Shown: one piece after another, positions 26,017 through 36,578 of the stretch | Position numbering within the stretch: position 1 is the first letter of the stretch | Layout: each line of letters opens with the position of its first letter | Origin: Neobacillus bataviensis | GTDB lineage: Bacteria > Bacillota > Bacilli > Bacillales_B > DSM-18226 | DNA length: 64,000 nucleotides | Assembly: GCF_019969725.1 (NCBI RefSeq) | Contig: NZ_JAHXYW010000008.1 | Span: 194,613 to 258,612 of the forward strand | Direction: 5' to 3' | Notes under the pieces: model-generated | What the model saw: the letters and a program-made list of their open reading frames with translations, nothing else | Told to the model about the DNA's origin: nothing | The model's database searches: none | Program-made: the position numbers and the translations under genes

Positions 26017-28821
26017 TCATAACCAAGCATGAATAAATTCTATAAGTTTATCCATTGGACCTTTTTTAACTGGAACGGAAGGAATTGATTTCAAAAAAGC
26101 CATTCCATATTTTGTCGTTACAATCCTTCTATCAAATACAACTAAAATTCCCCGATCGTTCTTGGTCCGGATCAATCGTCCAAAGCCCTGCTTAAATTTT
26201 AAAATAGCTTCCGGAAGTGAATATTCGGAAAAAGCATTACCGCCTTGGTCTTTGATCACTTGGCATTTTGCTTCCGTCAGCGGTTCGTCAGGCGGGCTAA
26301 AAGGAAGTCTCACAATCACAAGACAGGTTAAATCCTCCCCAGGAATGTCTACCCCTTCCCAAAAACTGCTGGTTCCTAATAATATAGCTTTGTCATATCG
26401 CTGGAAATTCCGTGTTAATCTCGTACGGCTGCCGCTCGTTATGCCTTGGGCAATCATAACGTAATCATTGAGAAAACCACTTTCTTTAATTAATTCATAA
26501 GTTTTCTTTAACATGTCATACGCAGTGAATAGAAGCATCATTCTTCCATTTGTCGCTTCAGCAAGAGTAATAATATGCTCAGTTATAGCGATTACATATT
26601 CATCTAAAGTAACCGCATTGATTTCTGGCAAGTCCTCAGGAATCAAAAGATTGACTTGATGCTTATATTCAAAAGGCGAAGGAATCGTAATTTGTTTCGT
26701 CGAGACTGGATCTAGTCCGATTTCTTTAATTATATAGTTAAACGAGTTATTTACCGTTAAGGTGGCAGAGGTGATGATTACCCCTTTTTTAACTTGAAAT
26801 AATTGCTCTTTAAGAGCATTCGCCACGAATGCAGGCTGCGCCAAAAAGGTTGTTATGTTTTGTGGAGAGCGGATATCCATCTCAATCCATTTAACGTCGT
26901 GAGAATCCTTTATAAAGCACTTTATGACCGTTTCCCTTAGCATAACCAAATCATTTGAAAACAGTAAGATTTCTTCCATTTTACTCTTCTGTAAATTTGA
27001 TAATAAACTTGTCTGTTTTTCTAACAAATGAAGCCGTTCCATAATAGAACCTTGCAGGTCTTTAAGTAAAAAGGAAAACCTTTCAGCACTATGAATGATT
27101 CCCTTTGTTTCTTTTCCTTCATCAGATTTAGAAAAACGGACTTTGGCACGATAAAAACCTTTTTTGTTAGACAGCTTCTTTTTCGTATAAAGACCGATTA
27201 ACTTAAAGAATTCATCCATTTCATAGGTAAGGTCCACCATTAGCTGATTCAGCTCATGCAGGGAAGCAAGGTTCTCATTTGTAACACGAATTGATGATAA
27301 CAGACCTTCTAGCTCATAAAAAAGCTGTTTCTGTTCATAAAGTCCAAATTGGCCCAATAACAGTCTTGTTGATAAATAATCTAGGGTTGCCCCGAAAAAC
27401 TGAGATGCGACTTTTTCAAGATGATGTCCCTCATCAATAATCAAATAGTCATATTCGGGTAAGATGGAGCCATCTCCCTTTATGTCACTTAATAATAAAG
27501 AATGATTAGTTATGATGAAATCAGCTGAAGAGGCCGCTCTTTTTGCTTTTTGATAATAGTCTTTCTCTTGCCATTCGCGGTTTTGGGAAAATACTGTAGG
27601 TTCATTCTTTATTTTATTCCAGTAAATGAGCCCGCCGCTCGAAATATTAAGCTCGTCTTTATCTCCGGTTTCTGTTTCCGTCAGCCAAACAAGTATTTGC
27701 ATTTTGGTTAACGTGGTATCGTAATTATCGTTTTCATCCAAAAGAGTTTGAGAGAATTTTTCCAAACTAATATAATGGTTTCTCCCTTTAAGCAAAACCG
27801 AATCAATCTTAAAAGGGAGTATTTTTTCTAAAATCGGAATTTCTTTTTTTAAAATCTGCTCTTGCAGCTGAATGGTATGTGTACTAATTACAATTGGGAG
27901 ATTTTTCCGTTTGGCAAAATAAGCACTTGGCAAGAGATAACCTAGTGATTTGCCTACACCAGTTCCAGCTTCAATTAAAGTATGGTGCATATTGAATAAA
28001 GTCTCATGAACCTGATCCATCATCGTAAATTGGCCAGATCTATGCTCAAAATTATCAAAACCATGTTTAATCAGTTCCATTTTCTCTTCAACATTAAAAG
28101 GAAACTTGAAGTCGATTCCACTTACGTTTTCTTCTGGATCATTCTTTAAATCCTTTTTTAAGGCAAGATTCTTAAATATCTCAATAGCTTCTGGAAGCTC
28201 CTTTGGCTCTATCTTTTTATATTCCAAAAGGTCATCAAGAAGCAGCTGCAGATCACTTTTCAACCCGCCAGAAAGCTGCGTAAGCTGGTCCATTGTGATT
28301 AAAGGCAACTGCGATAACTTTCTTAAAAAAATTAGAAAGAGTTCTGCAGTGACCTGGGCATCGCTGTCGGCTTGATGCGGACGGTCATGATTAAGATTTT
28401 CTCTTTCTGCTAAATCGGTAAGCTTATAGCCATCTGCGGTTGGATATAAAATCCTGGCCATTTCGACCGTATCCAGAACTGGGCCATAAAACCCTTCGAA
28501 GCCTGCCTGAATTAATTCCTCTTGCAGAAAGGAAAGGTCAAACAAAACATTGTGCGCAACAAAATAGGCCCCTTCTAAAAGTTCCGATACTTGCCCGGCA
28601 ATTTCAGAAAATAAAGGAGCATCCTTAACCATATCGTCATTAATTCCAGTTAGCTCTTCGATAAAAACTGGAATGGATTTTTGCGGATTGACAAGTGATG
28701 AGTATGTATTTTTGATTATTCCGTTTTCGATGACTACAGCTGCGAATTGGATGATTTTATCGCCTTTTTTGGGAATGTTCCCTGTAGTTTCTAAATCGAT
28801 AACAACAAATTTATTTGACAT
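26017..28821 (-). CDS. dinG: DinG-family protein with N-terminal 3'-5' exonuclease domain
   Basis: A 934-residue fusion. Residues 1-170 form a DEDDh exonuclease with FVVIDLETTGNIPKKGDK (catalytic D and E), HNVLFDLSFL and the late HQADSDAQVT. The rest is an XPD-like helicase module with EAGTGVGKSLGYL (Walker A near 287), DEGHHLEKVA (near 470) and LKFKQGFGRLIRT (motif VI). The four iron-sulfur cysteines of true XPD helicases are absent between Walker A and DEGH. Established knowledge: S. aureus DinG of this type acts as an exonuclease rather than a helicase. B. subtilis DinG has nearly the same length. Confidence 0.95.
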   Translation of the reverse strand: MSNKFVVIDLETTGNIPKKGDKIIQFAAVVIENGIIKNTYSSLVNPQKSIPVFIEELTGINDDMVKDAPLFSEIAGQVSELLEGAYFVAHNVLFDLSFLQEELIQAGFEGFYGPVLDTVEMARILYPTADGYKLTDLAERENLNHDRPHQADSDAQVTAELFLIFLRKLSQLPLITMDQLTQLSGGLKSDLQLLLDDLLEYKKIEPKELPEAIEIFKNLALKKDLKNDPEENVSGIDFKFPFNVEEKMELIKHGFDNFEHRSGQFTMMDQVHETLFNMHHTLIEAGTGVGKSLGYLLPSAYFAKRKNLPIVISTHTIQLQEQILKKEIPILEKILPFKIDSVLLKGRNHYISLEKFSQTLLDENDNYDTTLTKMQILVWLTETETGDKDELNISSGGLIYWNKIKNEPTVFSQNREWQEKDYYQKAKRAASSADFIITNHSLLLSDIKGDGSILPEYDYLIIDEGHHLEKVASQFFGATLDYLSTRLLLGQFGLYEQKQLFYELEGLLSSIRVTNENLASLHELNQLMVDLTYEMDEFFKLIGLYTKKKLSNKKGFYRAKVRFSKSDEGKETKGIIHSAERFSFLLKDLQGSIMERLHLLEKQTSLLSNLQKSKMEEILLFSNDLVMLRETVIKCFIKDSHDVKWIEMDIRSPQNITTFLAQPAFVANALKEQLFQVKKGVIITSATLTVNNSFNYIIKEIGLDPVSTKQITIPSPFEYKHQVNLLIPEDLPEINAVTLDEYVIAITEHIITLAEATNGRMMLLFTAYDMLKKTYELIKESGFLNDYVMIAQGITSGSRTRLTRNFQRYDKAILLGTSSFWEGVDIPGEDLTCLVIVRLPFSPPDEPLTEAKCQVIKDQGGNAFSEYSLPEAILKFKQGFGRLIRTKNDRGILVVFDRRIVTTKYGMAFLKSIPSVPVKKGPMDKLIEFIHAWL

Positions 28822-28883
28822 CTGATAAACACCCCGAACTTCTGTTCATTAAACGGTATCACAAAAAGACAAAAAAGTAAAAA

Positions 28884-28911
28884 AGAAAAATCCCCGAAAA
28901 AATCGGGGATT
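28884..28911 (-). terminator. Terminator of the panBCD operon
   Basis: Minus-strand AATCCCCGA pairs with TCGGGGATT around a 5-nt loop, followed by TTTTC-T5. Confidence 0.9.
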
Positions 28912-28912
28912 A

Positions 28913-29296
28913 CTACATAACTGTAAGTGCTGGTTCTGCGTGAAGCAGTTCTTTAATGCGGTTATTCTCATCCATTATCGCCACTTTTGGTTTGTGCGCC
29001 GATACTTTCTCCTCAGCCACAAAGGCATAAGATATAATAATGACGATATCACCAGGCTGTACAAGGCGGGCAGCTGCACCGTTTAAACAAACCACACCAC
29101 TGCCTCTTTCTCCCGGAATAATATAGGTTTCTAAACGGGCACCATTGTTATTGTTAACAATTTGCACCTTTTCATTGGCAATCATGCCAACAGCATCAAG
29201 AATATCTTCGTCTATTGTTATACTGCCAACATAGTTTAAATTAGCCTCTGTAACTGTTGCGCGGTGGATTTTTCCGTTCATCATGGTGCGAAACAT
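28913..29296 (-). CDS. panD: Aspartate 1-decarboxylase precursor
   Basis: A 127-residue pyruvoyl enzyme making beta-alanine from aspartate for pantothenate synthesis. Self-cleavage occurs at the Gly-Ser of [17 protein letters not shown] (Ser25). Also seen: [21 protein letters not shown] and [15 protein letters not shown]. Last gene of panBCD, 25 nt after panC, followed by a terminator. Confidence 0.97.
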   Translation of the reverse strand: MFRTMMNGKIHRATVTEANLNYVGSITIDEDILDAVGMIANEKVQIVNNNNGARLETYIIPGERGSGVVCLNGAAARLVQPGDIVIIISYAFVAEEKVSAHKPKVAIMDENNRIKELLHAEPALTVM

Positions 29297-29321
29297 TGAT
29301 TTATTTTCCTCCCCCTGGTTA

Positions 29322-30170
29322 TTACTCTATATCAATAATCAAATTATCTATCAATCGAACCTTCGTAAATTTTACTGCAAGAGCAATGATAATCCTACCG
29401 TTTAATTCTTCCAGTGGCTGTAACTCTGGATAAGAGAAGATATCGACATAATCGATCTCCCCTTTTGATTCACTTGTTATCATTTCTTTTATTAAGCTGA
29501 CTAAAGTGACAGGGTTACGTTCACCGTGAAAAATGGCTTCCTTTGCAGCCTGCAGGCTTTCATATAAGACGGTTGCCTGTAGTCTATCTTCAGGGAGTAG
29601 ATTAACATTGCGGGAACTTTTCGCAAGACCGTCTTGTTCACGGACAATATCAACTGGAACCAATTCAATTGGAAAATTAAAATCAGAGATTAATCCATCA
29701 ATGACAGCCACCTGCTGAGCATCTTTTATGCCAAAATACGCCCGTGTCGGCATCATGATATTAAATAGTTTCGTAATGACCGTGGCTACTCCGTCAAAAT
29801 GACCGGGACGCGACTTTCCACATAATACATCCGTACGTTCCTGAACGACCACTTTAACTGAAGGTGAACCTGGATACATTTCCTCTACAGAAGGAAAAAA
29901 GACATAATCTACTTTCTCGCCATCAGCTAATTCACAGTCTCGCTCAAAATCACGCGGATAGGTAGAGAAATCCTCTTTTGGGCCAAACTGCAAGGGATTG
30001 ACAAAAATACTTAATACAACGATATCATTTTCTTGACGTGCATTTTTTAACAAGGTTAAATGTCCTTCATGCAGAAATCCCATTGTTGGAACAAAGCCAA
30101 TTGAATGTCCTTTTTCCTTCTGTTGCCGGATTTCTGATTGCATTTCCTGGATGGTTGTTACGACCTTCAT
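29322..30170 (-). CDS. panC: Pantothenate synthetase
   Basis: A 282-residue ATP-dependent ligase joining pantoate and beta-alanine. Motifs: [15 protein letters not shown] with the HxGH-type nucleotide site, [38 protein letters not shown] and KSSRN. The ATG overlaps the panB stop by 4 nt, so translation is coupled. Confidence 0.97.
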   Translation of the reverse strand: MKVVTTIQEMQSEIRQQKEKGHSIGFVPTMGFLHEGHLTLLKNARQENDIVVLSIFVNPLQFGPKEDFSTYPRDFERDCELADGEKVDYVFFPSVEEMYPGSPSVKVVVQERTDVLCGKSRPGHFDGVATVITKLFNIMMPTRAYFGIKDAQQVAVIDGLISDFNFPIELVPVDIVREQDGLAKSSRNVNLLPEDRLQATVLYESLQAAKEAIFHGERNPVTLVSLIKEMITSESKGEIDYVDIFSYPELQPLEELNGRIIIALAVKFTKVRLIDNLIIDIE

Positions 30171-31003
30171 TCTATACCTCCGTATAAAGCCTTTAGCTCC
30201 GTTTCCTTCATGGTAAAAGAGTGTTTATCTTCGGGAAATTGTTTATTTTTCACTTCGGAAACGTATGCCTGAATGGATTCAAGAATAAAAGGATTGACTG
30301 AATGGTATTGTTTCACAAATTTTGGAACACGTTCAACACCATATCCTAAAATATCATGATAGACAAGAACTTGGCCATCAACATCAATACCTGCTCCTAT
30401 GCCGATTACAGGAATGGATAACGACCTTGTTACTTCTTCTGCCAGCTGCTTAGGAACACATTCAAGAACTACAGCAAAAGCGCCTGCTTCTTCGCATTTG
30501 ATGGCATCATCCAGTAATTTTTTAGCTGCCTCGGCATCTTTACCTTGAACTTTATACCCGCCTAAAACACCGACCGATTGCGGGGTTAGTCCCAAGTGAG
30601 CACAGACAGGTATCCCTGCATTAGTTAGTGCGGAGATTTTCTCCAGAACATCGTCAGCCCCTTCGAGTTTAACAGCATTGGCTCCCGTTTCCTGAATGAG
30701 CCGTCCGGCATTTATTAATGTATCTCGAACCGATAAATGGTAAGTTAAAAAAGGCATATCCGCCACAATAAACGTATCTTTTGCTCCACGTTTAACAGCC
30801 TTTGTGTGATGAATCATGTCTTCGAGTGTAACTGGGACAGTGGAATCATAACCCAACACCACCATTCCAAGTGAATCACCAACTAAAATTAGGTCAACAC
30901 CACCCTGTTCTGCTTGTTTGGCAGATGGGTAATCATAAGCCGTTAACATTACAATCTTTTCGTGATTTTCCTTCATTTTTAAGAAATCCGTTGTTTGCTT
31001 CAT
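30167..31003 (-). CDS. panB: 3-methyl-2-oxobutanoate hydroxymethyltransferase
   Basis: A 278-residue TIM-barrel enzyme making ketopantoate. Motifs: [56 protein letters not shown] and PVIGIGAG. First gene of panBCD; its upstream region holds a promoter, a folded leader and an intrinsic terminator, suggesting attenuation. Confidence 0.97.
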   Translation of the reverse strand: MKQTTDFLKMKENHEKIVMLTAYDYPSAKQAEQGGVDLILVGDSLGMVVLGYDSTVPVTLEDMIHHTKAVKRGAKDTFIVADMPFLTYHLSVRDTLINAGRLIQETGANAVKLEGADDVLEKISALTNAGIPVCAHLGLTPQSVGVLGGYKVQGKDAEAAKKLLDDAIKCEEAGAFAVVLECVPKQLAEEVTRSLSIPVIGIGAGIDVDGQVLVYHDILGYGVERVPKFVKQYHSVNPFILESIQAYVSEVKNKQFPEDKHSFTMKETELKALYGGIE

Positions 31004-31054
31004 CCATATTCCCTCCTTTTAATTGGGAGAGGTGATAAAACGCAGTTGAAGAGC

Positions 31055-31203
31055 AAATAAAAAGATCCTTCTGAAGGCAGAGGATCTCCGTTACTCTTAT
31101 TACTGTTCCATCCCTCTGTCCCGGTCCGTATTACGGATCTAGGCAGATACCTTTTTTAATTTTTAGTATGACATTAAAGGTGCAGTTCCTTAGGATACTG
31201 CCC
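31055..31203 (-). ncRNA. Structured panB leader with attenuator; candidate pan-motif regulatory RNA
   Basis: Reading the minus strand from about 31203: a first hairpin (GCAGT...ACTGC, 31179-31201), a longer interrupted hairpin at 31115-31147, and an intrinsic terminator. The longer hairpin has TCTG:CAGA at the base and TCCGT-AAT-ACGGA at the tip. The terminator is GATCCTCTG pairing with CAG-A-AGGATC (31064-31086), followed by T5ATTT. CAGAGGGAT (31110-31118) can instead pair with ATCCTCTG (31078-31085). This forms an antiterminator that excludes both the second hairpin's base and the terminator. Established knowledge: the pan RNA motif precedes panB in B. subtilis and relatives. I could not check its consensus here. 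An independent small RNA is the alternative. Confidence 0.62.
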
Positions 31204-31209
31204 AATGAA

Positions 31210-31239
31210 ATTATAACAAATTTCTTAAAAAGTGTACAA
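31210..31239 (-). promoter_or_regulatory. SigA-type promoter of the panB leader
   Basis: On the minus strand TTGTAC (31234-31239), 18-bp spacer, TATAAT (31210-31215). The likely start is at the G run around 31203. It lies downstream of birA and drives the leader and panBCD. Confidence 0.75.
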
Positions 31240-31262
31240 GCATCTTTATATAGATTGCTGTG

Positions 31263-31297
31263 TTAAACTTAATTGTTGATTTGCGCTCCAATCAACA
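31263..31297. repeat. Short remnant of the GC-rich dispersed repeat seen at 57211-57297
   Basis: TTAAACTTAATTGTTGATTTG continues to CGCTCCAATCAACA. Both ends match the longer copy, but the 52-bp GC-rich core between its two CGCT motifs is missing. Confidence 0.75.
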
Positions 31298-31341
31298 TGG
31301 TTTTAAAATGAAAATTTCCTTGACCACAAACATACTACCGA

Positions 31342-32319
31342 TTAAAGCTCTATGTCGGCTGAGTATATATGATGTATCGTACCTATGTTATCTTCAAGCA
31401 TTAATACTCCCTCATCAGTAATTCCTAAAGCCTTTCCTTCTATTACATTTGTCAAGGTCCTAGCCCTAAGTACTTTCTCAATGCTTATCGAATAGCTTTC
31501 CCACAATAGCTTGATTGGAAGGAACCCTTGTTCTAAATAAAGTAAATATAATGTCTCGAATTGTTTAAAGATGCTTCTGATTAAACCGGCTCTAGAGATT
31601 GGTTCGCCTTTTTCAATATAAAGAGAACTGGCTATTTCATGCAGTTCAGCTGGGAAATCTTCTTTCTTTTGGTTTACATTAATACCGATACCTACGATGA
31701 TCGAATGAACCCTGTCGGCTTCGGCCTGTAATTCAGTTAAGATACCAGTTACTTTTTTCCCTTTGATTAAAATATCGTTCGGCCACTTTATTTCAGGGGT
31801 GAGTCCGGTAAATTCTTCAATTGCCTGAACAACTGCAACCGCCGTTAAAAGGGTTAACTGCGGTGCTTTTGTTAAAGGGATATTCGGACGAAGAATGAGG
31901 CTCATCCAAATACCGGTATATTTTGGTGAATGCCATTTACGGTTCATTCTTCCCTTTCCAGACCTTTGCTCTTCAGCAATAATAACAGTACCCTCAGGTA
32001 CTTCCTCAGAGGCAAATCGGTGGGCAATCTTTTGTGTCGATTCAACACTTTCCTCATAATGAATGTTCCGTCCAATAAAATCCGTTGTTAAACCAAGTCT
32101 AATTTCATCAGCCGTTATTTTTTCCGGTGTTTTTACAATCCGATAGCCTTTCTTTCTCACAGCTTCTAATTCGAAGCCCTCTTTCCTTAATTCCTCAATA
32201 TGCTTCCAGACTGCCGTCCTGGAACAGCCAATTAAATCGGCTAGATGCTGCCCTGATAAGTAATCTTCCCCAGCATTTGTAAAAGCATCAAGCAGTTCCT
32301 TTCTTAATTCCGACTGCAC
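31342..32319 (-). CDS. birA: Biotin protein ligase and biotin-operon repressor
   Basis: A 325-residue bifunctional protein. The N-terminal winged helix (about 1-65) contains LADLIGCSRTAVWKHIEEL; the central ligase has the biotinyl-AMP loop RSGKGRMNRKW, KWPNDIL and GILTEL, with the GIGINVN segment near 220. A small SH3-like C-terminal domain follows. It biotinylates acetyl-CoA carboxylase and represses bio genes. A GTG at 32319 is chosen: it gives a 325-residue protein whose N-terminus aligns with B. subtilis BirA, while GTG 32331 abuts the ribosome site. It overlaps the cca stop by 16 nt. Confidence 0.94.
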   Translation of the reverse strand: MQSELRKELLDAFTNAGEDYLSGQHLADLIGCSRTAVWKHIEELRKEGFELEAVRKKGYRIVKTPEKITADEIRLGLTTDFIGRNIHYEESVESTQKIAHRFASEEVPEGTVIIAEEQRSGKGRMNRKWHSPKYTGIWMSLILRPNIPLTKAPQLTLLTAVAVVQAIEEFTGLTPEIKWPNDILIKGKKVTGILTELQAEADRVHSIIVGIGINVNQKKEDFPAELHEIASSLYIEKGEPISRAGLIRSIFKQFETLYLLYLEQGFLPIKLLWESYSISIEKVLRARTLTNVIEGKALGITDEGVLMLEDNIGTIHHIYSADIEL

Positions 32320-33503
32320 TCTACTAGCCACTCCTTAATATCTTGATAATTATTCGCTACTTTTCCTATTAAAATTGCATGTTCAATTTCCAAAAGGGTT
32401 TCCTTCAACCAAGGCCCTCCACTTTTATTGAACCACTGCATTAGGTCATTACCTGTTACATTCATTTCTGACCGCTTTTTTATCGGCAGCTCTTGATAAA
32501 CCTTCTTCCAATAATGAATAGATTCCATTTCTTCTATTCCTTTTAAAACTAGATAAAGCTTCTCTACTGATTGAATGGTATCCGGCCCAGCAGTATACAA
32601 ATCATAAACCGTCCATTCCTGTTCAAGTCTTTTAGCTAGGAATGCTAAGGTTATTTGAATATCCCTTACCTCTTTAACCGGCAGTCGCCAGCCTCTTAAA
32701 AAAGAATCTGCGTTTTTATTTTTGAATTCCAAACAGAAAAGAAGTAACGACCACATTTCTTTTATATTCAGCTTTTCACAATGATAGGTTAATAATAGCT
32801 CTAAAAACTTCTTTTGATTTTTAAGGCCCGGCAAATAAGAATATAAATCAGTATCAATCAGGATGCTGATTGCTTTTTTTCGATTTTGGCCGGCTAGAAG
32901 TTTTTCAAATTCTGTTCTTTTTCGTTCCACAGCAATGTTGTCTAGTAAGGGAATTAATTTTATTAACGCCGTAACGGTTTGACTTTCCATCGCAAAAGAG
33001 AGCTGGCTGACAAAGCGGACAGCTCTCATCATCCTTAATGCGTCTTCCTGGAACCGCTCCATAGCTGAACCGACGGTTTGAATGACCTTTTCGTCTATCG
33101 CCTGACGGCCATTAAAAGGGTCAATTAAATTACCCTGCCTGTCCATCGCTATAGCATTCATCGTAAAATCTCTTCTCTGCAGATCTTCTTTAAGGCTTCG
33201 AATAAACGCAACCTCTTTTGGCCTTCGAAAATCCAAATATTCAGCTTCTGTTCTGAAGGTGGTAATTTCATACGATTCATTATTATATAAAACAAGGACA
33301 GTTCCATGCTCAATTCCAACATCCACAGTTCTTGAGAAGACTCTTTTCACTTCTTCCGGTGTTCCGGATGTGGCGATATCGACATCACTTATTTGTTTAT
33401 TTAGAAGAAAATCTCTAACTGATCCCCCAACAAAATAAGCTTCATAGCCCGCCTCTTCTAGTTTCATTAGTACTGGAACGGCAGATAAAAATGGTTCAAT
33501 CAT
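32304..33503 (-). CDS. cca: CCA-adding tRNA nucleotidyltransferase
   Basis: A 399-residue class II nucleotidyltransferase that adds or repairs the tRNA 3' CCA. Motifs: AYFVGGSVRDFLL with DVDIATS (metal-binding Asp pair near 40), VGIEHGTV, RRDFTMNAIAM and EDALRMMRAVRFVSQL. Start at ATG 33503, with AAGGTGA 5-6 nt upstream. Overlaps birA downstream; upstream stop-start spacing to bshA is short. Confidence 0.95.
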   Translation of the reverse strand: MIEPFLSAVPVLMKLEEAGYEAYFVGGSVRDFLLNKQISDVDIATSGTPEEVKRVFSRTVDVGIEHGTVLVLYNNESYEITTFRTEAEYLDFRRPKEVAFIRSLKEDLQRRDFTMNAIAMDRQGNLIDPFNGRQAIDEKVIQTVGSAMERFQEDALRMMRAVRFVSQLSFAMESQTVTALIKLIPLLDNIAVERKRTEFEKLLAGQNRKKAISILIDTDLYSYLPGLKNQKKFLELLLTYHCEKLNIKEMWSLLLFCLEFKNKNADSFLRGWRLPVKEVRDIQITLAFLAKRLEQEWTVYDLYTAGPDTIQSVEKLYLVLKGIEEMESIHYWKKVYQELPIKKRSEMNVTGNDLMQWFNKSGGPWLKETLLEIEHAILIGKVANNYQDIKEWLVECSRN

Positions 33504-33513
33504 TTCTTTCACC

Positions 33514-34641
33514 TTAATTCAGCAGCTTAAAGTATATTTGTTCATACTGTTCTACAATGTTGTCCGCTTTAAATTTAGTTGTTGCAGTTTCAACTGACCG
33601 TTTAGATAATTGTTGATGGAGTTTGCTATCCATTAATAAAGCAATCGCTTTTGCAGCAATATCTTCAATGTCTCCTACTTCACAAATATACCCAGTTTCA
33701 CCATGATTAATAACTTCCGGTAATCCGCCCACATTTGTTCCAATACAAGGCACACCACATGCCATCGCCTCTAAAGCAACAAGGCCAAAGCTTTCCTTTT
33801 CGGATAAAAGAAGCATTAAATCACTAATCGAGTACAATTCCTCAAGATTCTCTTGCTTACCAAGGTAAATAACTTTGTCCTCTATTCCTAACTTCCTGAC
33901 TAGTTTGCAAACGATTGTCATTTCCGGACCATCTCCGACCAGCAATAATTTTGCAGGCATTGACGCTGAAATTTTCGCGAAAGTCTTAATGACATCCTGC
34001 ACCCTTTTAACAGCACGGAAATTCGAAACATGAATAATGACCTTTTCTTCTTGCTTAATCTCAAATTCACACTTTAAAAAGTCAGCATTGCTTTTTTGAT
34101 AGATTCGCTCGTCAATAAAATTATAAACCGTTTCAATTTGTTTATCTGGATTAATAAGTTCAAATGTTTGATTTACAAGGGCTTTTGAAACAGCTGTGAC
34201 CGAATCTGATTTTTCAATACCAAATTTAATTGCATCGGCAAGTGAAGGGTCATATCCTAAAACCGTAATATCCGTTCCATGTAAAGTTGTCACAATTTTA
34301 AGATCTCTTCCGGCCATTTGCTTGGCTAAAATCGCGCAAACAGCGTGAGGAATGGCGTAATGAACATGTAAGATATCCAATTTTTCACGATTTGCTACTT
34401 CAGCCATCTTGCTTGCAAGTGCAATATCATATGGCGGGTATTGGAAAACGGAATATTGGTTCACTTCTACTTGATGATAGTATATATTGTGGTACATTTT
34501 ATTTAATCGAAAGGGAATACTCGATGAGATAAAATGAATTTCATGCCCTTTTTCCGCAAGCATTTTCCCAAGTTCCGTTGCAACAACACCTGATCCGCCA
34601 ACAGTTGGATAGCAGGTTATCCCAATTTTTAGTTTCTTCAT
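33514..34641 (-). CDS. bshA: Bacillithiol synthesis glycosyltransferase
   Basis: A 375-residue GT4 enzyme joining UDP-GlcNAc to L-malate, the first step of bacillithiol. Motifs: [19 protein letters not shown] at the N-terminus, [39 protein letters not shown] and the nucleotide-binding [18 protein letters not shown] (Glu pair near 285). It lies 3 nt after bshB1, showing the conserved bacillithiol pair. Confidence 0.96.
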   Translation of the reverse strand: MKKLKIGITCYPTVGGSGVVATELGKMLAEKGHEIHFISSSIPFRLNKMYHNIYYHQVEVNQYSVFQYPPYDIALASKMAEVANREKLDILHVHYAIPHAVCAILAKQMAGRDLKIVTTLHGTDITVLGYDPSLADAIKFGIEKSDSVTAVSKALVNQTFELINPDKQIETVYNFIDERIYQKSNADFLKCEFEIKQEEKVIIHVSNFRAVKRVQDVIKTFAKISASMPAKLLLVGDGPEMTIVCKLVRKLGIEDKVIYLGKQENLEELYSISDLMLLLSEKESFGLVALEAMACGVPCIGTNVGGLPEVINHGETGYICEVGDIEDIAAKAIALLMDSKLHQQLSKRSVETATTKFKADNIVEQYEQIYFKLLN

Positions 34642-34644
34642 CGC

Positions 34645-35355
34645 TTATTCTCCTATCAAATCACGATTCATAAGGATAGGAACTTTCGTTTTAAAGCCTT
34701 CGGCATAAGTTACACCCACCAGCTTGCCAAACATTCTTTCTCTAGCCTCTACTGTTTCAATATAACCGTTCACTAAAGGTGTATCGACGCTATCATCCGT
34801 TTTTTCAAATTGACTTTTATAGGCTCGTAAAGCAGAAAGCTTTTTATCTATAAAGGCTGAAATATCAATCGTAAATTCCGGATTATGGAAACCGTTAATC
34901 ATATAAAAATAAACCCTTTCCACTCGGTGGGGCATATTTTCTCCATCTGTCTGAAATTTTTTAATCCCCGCTGAAAAAACTGCTTCTTCGACAAGGCGGG
35001 CGCAATTCCCGTGATCGGGGTGCCGGTCTTCAAAATAAGGCGCAAAGACAAGTTGAGGCTTGTATGCTCTGATTAATGCTGCAATTTCACGTATGTATTG
35101 TTCCTTCTGGAATAAACCGCGATCCGGAAATCCCAATGAAGTTCGGACCTCTACGTTTAGTATTTCTGCAGCTTGTGCTGCTTCCTCTTTTCTTAGGGTT
35201 ACGTTCCCGTTGGAAGAAAGATCTGCATCTGTTAAATCACATATACCAATTCTTTTACCTTCAGATGCTAGTTTAGCAATCGTACCCCCCATGCCGATTT
35301 CAACATCATCAGCATGGGCTCCAAATGCCAAAACATGAAGCTTCTTATTTTCCAT
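34645..35355 (-). CDS. bshB1: N-acetylglucosaminyl-malate deacetylase
   Basis: A 236-residue LmbE/PIG-L zinc deacetylase, the second step of bacillithiol synthesis. Zinc motif [12 protein letters not shown] (near residue 13) and the later [18 protein letters not shown]. Start at ATG 35355, four codons into the longer frame, with GGTGG just upstream. It overlaps the mgsA stop by 11 nt. Confidence 0.94.
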   Translation of the reverse strand: MENKKLHVLAFGAHADDVEIGMGGTIAKLASEGKRIGICDLTDADLSSNGNVTLRKEEAAQAAEILNVEVRTSLGFPDRGLFQKEQYIREIAALIRAYKPQLVFAPYFEDRHPDHGNCARLVEEAVFSAGIKKFQTDGENMPHRVERVYFYMINGFHNPEFTIDISAFIDKKLSALRAYKSQFEKTDDSVDTPLVNGYIETVEARERMFGKLVGVTYAEGFKTKVPILMNRDLIGE

Positions 35356-35764
35356 TGCTTCCACCATTTTCTTTGACGATATTTCTCCAATCCATTAAAC
35401 CTTCCTCTAACCCTCTAATTAATAGCTCAGCCGTCCCCATATTGGTAGCAAGAGGTATAGAATATACATCACATAAACGAACAAGTGCGGTAACATCTGG
35501 TTCATGAGGTTGTGATGTCAGCGGATCCCGGAAAAAGAACACAGCGTCCATTTGATTTTTTGCAATCATCGCCCCAATTTCCTGATCGCCTCCCAGTGGT
35601 CCTGATTGGAACCTGGTAATTGGCAGTCCTGTAGCTTCACTGATTCTAGAACCGGTCGTTCCGGTCGCAAACAATGTGTGTTTGGCAAAAATAGTCTGAT
35701 AGGCAGTGGCAAATTGTACCAGGTCATTCTTTTTTTTATCATGAGCAATTAAAGCAATATTCAT
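35345..35764 (-). CDS. mgsA: Methylglyoxal synthase
   Basis: A 139-residue enzyme converting dihydroxyacetone phosphate to methylglyoxal. Motifs: [12 protein letters not shown] (catalytic Asp-Lys region), [25 protein letters not shown] and [15 protein letters not shown]. The neighbouring bacillithiol genes make the thiol that helps detoxify methylglyoxal, a functional pairing conserved in Bacillus. Confidence 0.97.
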   Translation of the reverse strand: MNIALIAHDKKKNDLVQFATAYQTIFAKHTLFATGTTGSRISEATGLPITRFQSGPLGGDQEIGAMIAKNQMDAVFFFRDPLTSQPHEPDVTALVRLCDVYSIPLATNMGTAELLIRGLEEGLMDWRNIVKENGGSNGK

Positions 35765-35774
35765 AATTTACCTC

Positions 35775-36578
35775 CTAATCTAAAATATTTTCTAGTCCAT
35801 AAACAAAATGATTTTGCTTCATGACTGTTTCGACCGCCACCTTTACTCCTGACATAAAGGAAGCTCTGTTATATGAATCATGACGAATTGTCAAGGTTTG
35901 TCCATCTGCTCCAAATAAAACCTGCTGATGGGCAATTAACCCTGGCAATCGGACGGAATGGATATGCATACCGTCATAGTCAGCACCTCTTGCACCATTA
36001 ATGGTTTCTTTTTCATTTGGATGACCTTGCTGTTTCTTTTCTCTAACAGAAGATATCATTTCCGCTGTTTTAACTGCCGTACCAGACGGAGCATCAAGTT
36101 TCTTATCATGATGCAATTCAATAATTTCAATGTCATTAAAATATTTTGCAGCCATTTGTGAAAATTTCATCATCAGAATAGCGCCAATCGCAAAGTTTGG
36201 AGCAATAATACAACCCAATTCTTTTTCCTTACAAATGCGTTCCAGCTCTTCTAAATCATTTTTTGTAAAACCTGTTGTCCCAACCACTGGACGAACATTA
36301 TATGATAGAGCTGTTGTAGTGTGGTACATACCTACTTCCGGTGTTGTTAAATCTATTAACACGTCTGCATCTACATTTTTCAAACAATTTTCAATGTCCC
36401 GATAAACAGGCACACTATGTATCGAATGAAACCCATCAAGATCACTTAGCATGATCCCATCGTATTTATGGTCAACAACAGCAACTAATGTAAAGTGTTC
36501 TGTTGTGGATACTAGATTGACTGCCTCACTGCCCATACGGCCGCGCGGACCGGCAATAACAATTCGGACGTTATTCAT
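35775..36578 (-). CDS. dapB: 4-hydroxy-tetrahydrodipicolinate reductase
   Basis: A 267-residue NAD(P)H enzyme of lysine, peptidoglycan and dipicolinate synthesis. Motifs: [40 protein letters not shown] and the catalytic [15 protein letters not shown]. Start at ATG 36578: this length equals B. subtilis DapB, while the longer frame overlaps ypjD by 32 nt. Confidence 0.96.
   Translation of the reverse strand: MNNVRIVIAGPRGRMGSEAVNLVSTTEHFTLVAVVDHKYDGIMLSDLDGFHSIHSVPVYRDIENCLKNVDADVLIDLTTPEVGMYHTTTALSYNVRPVVGTTGFTKNDLEELERICKEKELGCIIAPNFAIGAILMMKFSQMAAKYFNDIEIIELHHDKKLDAPSGTAVKTAEMISSVREKKQQGHPNEKETINGARGADYDGMHIHSVRLPGLIAHQQVLFGADGQTLTIRHDSYNRASFMSGVKVAVETVMKQNHFVYGLENILD

Noticed and set aside
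31098..31125. T-box leader upstream of panB
   Set aside because: GGATGGAAC superficially resembles the T-box end, but the conserved GNUGGNACCGCG sequence and specifier loop are not found.
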